This document shows positions 36,467 to 39,427 of a stretch of DNA of 39,427 nt, piece by piece. Where the stretch lies: assembly GCA_015485155.1 (NCBI GenBank), contig WFUF01000017.1:1-39427 (forward strand). Reading direction: 5' to 3'. The translations under genes and the position numbers were made by a program. Each line of letters starts with the position of its first letter. Positions within the stretch are counted from its first letter, which is position 1. The stretch is from Robiginitomaculum sp. GTDB lineage: Bacteria; Pseudomonadota; Alphaproteobacteria; Caulobacterales; Maricaulaceae. The notes under the pieces were generated by a model. The model had not been told where the DNA came from. It did no database searches and saw nothing but the letters and a program-made list of their open reading frames with translations.

Positions 36467-36868
36467 ATGGCTAGACGCCGTCCTGAACAAAGTGAAAGTG
36501 ATGTGGATCTTGATATGACGCCCATGCTTGATGTGGTGTTTATCTTGTTGATCTTCTTTATTGTGACTGCGGTTTTTGTGAAAGAACCTGGTGTTGATGT
36601 GGTAAAGCCTACTTGGCAACAGAAGCTCGACTCAAAAAAGCCTTCGATTATGGTTGGTGTTGCCGCGGATTCTGTGGTCTGGATCAATAAAAATCCGGTG
36701 CCGATGAACGCGGTAAGAGCTGCCTTGGCTGCGATGAAAGCGGAGAACCCCAAGGCCGAAGGCACTATTCGCGGAGATGAAAAGGCCAATATCGGTGTGG
36801 TGCTTGATGTGCAGGATATGTTCATTGAGCTTGGCATTCCGGTAGAGGTTTCAGTAGAGAATGACTAA
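36467..36868 (+). CDS. exbD: ExbD subunit 2
   Basis: A second ExbD/TolR protein (133 aa) with LDMTPMLDVVFILLIFFIVTAVF and a periplasmic domain (KPSIMVGVAADSVVWINKNPV). It is clearly paralogous to the preceding gene but lacks its proline run (the linker is EPGVDVVKPTWQQK). AGGAG lies 9 nt before the ATG. The two copies may form a hetero-oligomeric motor. Confidence 0.92.
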   Translation: MARRRPEQSESDVDLDMTPMLDVVFILLIFFIVTAVFVKEPGVDVVKPTWQQKLDSKKPSIMVGVAADSVVWINKNPVPMNAVRAALAAMKAENPKAEGTIRGDEKANIGVVLDVQDMFIELGIPVEVSVEND

Positions 36869-37078
36869 CTGCCCAAGAATCGGCATATTTGGGGGGTATG
36901 GTTTAGTCGGATCAATCGAGTTTTAGTTGATTGGTGCGTTTTTCATAGAAGAGCATGTGGGTTCGTCCGCATGGTTATAGGGAGATTAGATTCAGCGAGC
37001 TTGTACGCAGTTAATGTGTCGAAATGCGTTTAATATACGGGAATATGGCTTGATGAATTTATGTTTTGGAGACGTAAG

Positions 37079-37678
37079 ATGCGCTTTTTTTTAGGCTTGC
37101 CATTCGCCGGGGCTATTACAATTGGCTTGTTTCTTCTTATGAAGATATTGATCTCGCAGGAGGTTGAGCTTGGGGAAAAAGAGGAGACGACCAGATTTGA
37201 CATCAACCCCAAAGTCGAGGAGCTAAGCGTAAGGCAGCGTGAAGTACAGGCAGAGCGTGCCAAGGAAGTAAAGCCACCTCCGCCACCGCCGCAAATTGAA
37301 AAACAAAAGGCAACACAGCCAAAAGAGGGCATTGCCAATGTGGCCGGCGCAATTCCGGATTTTGATGCGCCAAGGCTTGATCGCAGTGCGGTGAACTTTG
37401 ATGTGTCAGATCGTGATGCCCAGCCATTGGTTCGTATTCCTCCGATGTATCCGCCGCGCGCCGCCGAGCGTGGTCTGTCTGGCCAGTGTACTGCATTCTT
37501 TAATGTCAGTCCTGCAGGCAAACCCTATGACGTTCGTACAGAGTGCACTAGTTCCGTATTTGCGCGGGCTGCCAAGCGCTCAGTCGAAAAGTGGAAATAC
37601 AATCCAAAAATCATTGATGGCAAAGCTGTGGCCCGTACTGGCGTTGTCACTGTTATTAAATTTCAACTAGCAGATTGA
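37079..37678 (+). CDS. tonB: TonB energy transducer
   Basis: A TonB-family protein (199 aa from this start). It has one N-terminal helix (RFFLGLPFAGAITIGLFLLM), a charged then proline-rich linker (EVKPPPPPPQIEKQK), and a C-terminal TonB domain (VRIPPMYPPRAAERGLSGQC...KRSVEKWKYNPKIIDGKAV). It spans the periplasm to outer-membrane receptors. ATG 37079 has GGAG at 37068-37071 with ideal 7-nt spacing; the in-frame ATG at 37061 has no such site. No TonB-dependent receptor is in the window. Confidence 0.9.
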   Translation: MRFFLGLPFAGAITIGLFLLMKILISQEVELGEKEETTRFDINPKVEELSVRQREVQAERAKEVKPPPPPPQIEKQKATQPKEGIANVAGAIPDFDAPRLDRSAVNFDVSDRDAQPLVRIPPMYPPRAAERGLSGQCTAFFNVSPAGKPYDVRTECTSSVFARAAKRSVEKWKYNPKIIDGKAVARTGVVTVIKFQLAD

Positions 37679-37717
37679 TCCGAACCAGATTCGAAAAACA
37701 TTCGTAAGGAAAACTAG

Positions 37718-39187
37718 ATGTCGGTCGCTAACAAATCAGGGTTTAATATGATGATCCGCAAATTTGCAACTGCAGCTCTGGCTGTTCTTATTGTTGCTGC
37801 TGTTGCCGTTCCTGCCGAGGCACAACGCAAACGCGACAAGGAAGAAAAAGTAGAAGGCCGGGCAATGTCTTCGAAGGTTGGTGAAAAAGTGCTTGAGGCA
37901 CAAGAATTTCTACAGGCAGAGCCACCGCAACACGCGCAGGCTATTGCTGTTCTTGATTCTGTTCTGGCCCGTGAAGGCCTGTCTCCGTTTGAAAAAGCGG
38001 TTAGCCATCAGTTACGTGGTTCAGCACGCTATAGCCTCAATAATAGCCGGGGGGCGATTGCAGATTGGGAGGCTGCAATAGCAACTGGTGCATTTACCCC
38101 TGAGGAAGTTGCCAGCCTGACCTTGAATATTGGGCAATTGTGGATTGCGGAAAATCAATATGCCAAAGGTGCGACAATTTTGGAAAACTGGCTAAAGGCT
38201 GGTGGTACGGGAAGTGAAACTATTCATATGATGATTGCTGTGGCCTGGGCGCAAGAGGAAAAATTCCGCCGGGCATTACCCCACGCAGAAGCAGGCTTTC
38301 GCATGGCTAATCCGAAGATGAAAAAGCATTTCGATTTGCTGAACTTCATCTATAACACCTTGAAAATGTACGATAAACAGGCAACATTGCTCGAGCAGCA
38401 AGTGTCAATCTGGCCTGATGACAAGAATGCATGGAATGCCATTGCGTCACTAAAGCAACAGGCAAACAAATCCAAGGAAGCCTTTGAAATTAACAAGATC
38501 ATGTATTTGAACGGGCTTTTAACCAAGGAAAGCGAGTTAGTTGCTTTAAGCCAGTATTACTCTTTCTACGAAGTGCCTTACCGGGGCGCCAAGATTCTCG
38601 AAAGAGAGATGAATGCAGGGCGTGTAGCAAAAAACAGGAAAAATCTTGAGCTGCTTTCAAATATGTGGCGGCAGGCTCGCGAATATGACAAGGCGATTCC
38701 AGTATTGCGCCAGGCGGCAGATGCGGCCTCTAATGGCAGGTTGTATGAGCAATTGGGTGAAGCATATTTTGCTGAAACCAAATACAAGGAAGCGGAAGAG
38801 GCATTCCGCAAGGCTTTGGCCAAAGGTGGGTTGAAAAAGCCGGGCAATGTATATGTTCTTATCGCCAATTCCCTGTATGAGCGCGGCAAACCTCGCGCTG
38901 CCCTTAAAGAATTTGAGAAGGGTTTGAATTACTCACATTCAAGAAAAGCAGCTGCTGGCTGGATTACGTTTATCAAAGGCAGCTTTGAAGTGGAGAGGAA
39001 GAAACTCGCCTTCCAAAAAGCGGTTAAGCTTGATGAATGTAAAAATCAGGAGGATCGGGTACGCCGTATGGGAGATACCAAGATCGAGGGTATGGAGCAA
39101 ATAACAGCCGAGTGCGTAACTATTCTGGCCGAGGAGAAGGCTCGTATTGAGGCCGAGAAAGCAGCCAGAAGAGCCAAGGCTACCTGA
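37718..39187 (+). CDS. Secreted TPR-repeat protein, end of TonB cluster
   Basis: A 489-aa protein with a signal peptide (MMIRKFATAALAVLIVAAVAVP, cut after A35). It is otherwise built of helical TPR-like repeats, for example GSARYSLNNSRGAIADWEAAI, QLGEAYFAETKYKEAEEAFRKAL and ANSLYERGKPRAALKEFEKGL. The C-terminus is a charged helix rich in Ala, Glu, Lys and Arg. AAGGA lies 9 nt before the ATG. TPR proteins commonly end such ExbB/ExbD/TonB operons, and a periplasmic scaffold role is inferred. A strong terminator follows. Confidence 0.88.
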   Translation: MSVANKSGFNMMIRKFATAALAVLIVAAVAVPAEAQRKRDKEEKVEGRAMSSKVGEKVLEAQEFLQAEPPQHAQAIAVLDSVLAREGLSPFEKAVSHQLRGSARYSLNNSRGAIADWEAAIATGAFTPEEVASLTLNIGQLWIAENQYAKGATILENWLKAGGTGSETIHMMIAVAWAQEEKFRRALPHAEAGFRMANPKMKKHFDLLNFIYNTLKMYDKQATLLEQQVSIWPDDKNAWNAIASLKQQANKSKEAFEINKIMYLNGLLTKESELVALSQYYSFYEVPYRGAKILEREMNAGRVAKNRKNLELLSNMWRQAREYDKAIPVLRQAADAASNGRLYEQLGEAYFAETKYKEAEEAFRKALAKGGLKKPGNVYVLIANSLYERGKPRAALKEFEKGLNYSHSRKAAAGWITFIKGSFEVERKKLAFQKAVKLDECKNQEDRVRRMGDTKIEGMEQITAECVTILAEEKARIEAEKAARRAKAT

Positions 39188-39211
39188 TAAATTTCAATTT
39201 GCGAAAATGAG

Positions 39212-39245
39212 ATGCCCGGCTTTTGTAAGAGAGCCGGGCATTTTT
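39212..39245 (+). terminator. Rho-independent terminator of the TonB cluster
   Basis: A perfect 10-bp stem ATGCCCGGCT (39212-39221) / AGCCGGGCAT (39232-39241) with a 10-nt loop, and T-tract 39241-39245. It lies 24 bp after the TPR gene's stop. Confidence 0.92.
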
Positions 39246-39246
39246 G

Positions 39247-39427
39247 ATTTAGAGCATTTTTAGCAAAAGTGGGAACCGGTTTTGCGGCCAAAAATGCGAC
39301 AGATAAAGATTTAGCATTTTTAGCAAAAGTGGGAAGGTTTTTTGTGCGCTACCGCCTATCGGCTACTTGAGCGCGGGTTTTGCGGCCAAAAATGCGACAG
39401 ATAAAGATTTAGCATTTTTAGCAAAAG
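39247..39427 (+). repeat. Tandem copies of the dispersed repeat, cut by the window end
   Basis: AGCATTTTTAGCAAAAG starts at 39253, 39313 and 39411. Each full unit ends with GCGGCCAAAAATGCGACAG and ATAAAGATTT. The first unit is 60 bp. The second is 98 bp because it contains the GCGCTACCGC..GCTACTTGAGCG core also found, inverted, at 384-470. The third runs off the window. Confidence 0.85.

Overview
The window looks like chromosomal DNA of an alphaproteobacterium of moderate GC content. The evidence is the gene order of a complete division and cell-wall (dcw) cluster up to ftsA, the style of the TonB/ExbB/ExbD/DUF3450 cluster, and a dispersed repeat with an AAAAGTGGGAACCGG-like core of the kind common in that class. 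A Hyphomonadaceae/Maricaulales-like lineage is a guess; no rRNA or taxonomic marker is present.

Layout. (1) 1-468: no gene recognised; an inverted copy of a dispersed repeat abuts the end of the next gene. (2) 469-4367: divergent ettA (minus) and a lipoprotein of the prolyl-oligopeptidase (S9) fold (plus) whose catalytic triad appears to be lost. (3) 4660-7319: an IS1595-family mobile element with near-perfect 19-nt terminal inverted repeats. Its transposase has an in-frame stop. Downstream in the same direction it carries a 247-aa protein, a PIN-domain protein and a 44-aa protein. A degenerate tRNA-like sequence with a terminator lies on the opposite strand. (4) 7378-23982 (minus): mraZ-rsmH-ftsL-ftsI-murE-murF-mraY-murD-ftsW-murG-murC-murB-ddl-ftsQ-ftsA, nearly every junction overlapping or within 7 bp. 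ftsZ, the usual next gene, is absent; the mobile element lies 58 bp after ftsA. (5) 23983-24829: long control region with 10-bp-spaced MraZ-type operators and two perfect inverted DnaA boxes. (6) 24830-31593 (plus): five-gene cluster of inositol-1-phosphate synthase, CDP-alcohol phosphatidyltransferase, MOP-type flippase, MMPL/RND transporter and an inositol-1-phosphate cytidylyltransferase-like enzyme. (7) 31590-32370 (minus): DUF817 membrane protein broken by a frameshift. (8) 32715-32788: tRNA-Gln(TTG). (9) 33250-39187 (plus): DUF3450, a long ExbB/TolQ-like protein, ExbB, two ExbD, TonB and a TPR protein, closed by a strong terminator. (10) 39247-39427: tandem direct copies of the dispersed repeat seen at the left end.

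How the genes work together. The dcw block makes UDP-MurNAc-pentapeptide, lipid I and lipid II and supplies part of the divisome. The inositol cluster is the best candidate for an undescribed pathway. Ins-1-P would be made, activated to CDP-inositol and transferred by the CDP-alcohol enzyme to an acceptor. The flippase and the lipid-type RND protein suggest the product is a lipid moved across or between membranes. The right-hand cluster is an energy-transducing TonB system of the type with an extra ExbB-like protein and DUF3450 partner, powering outer-membrane uptake.
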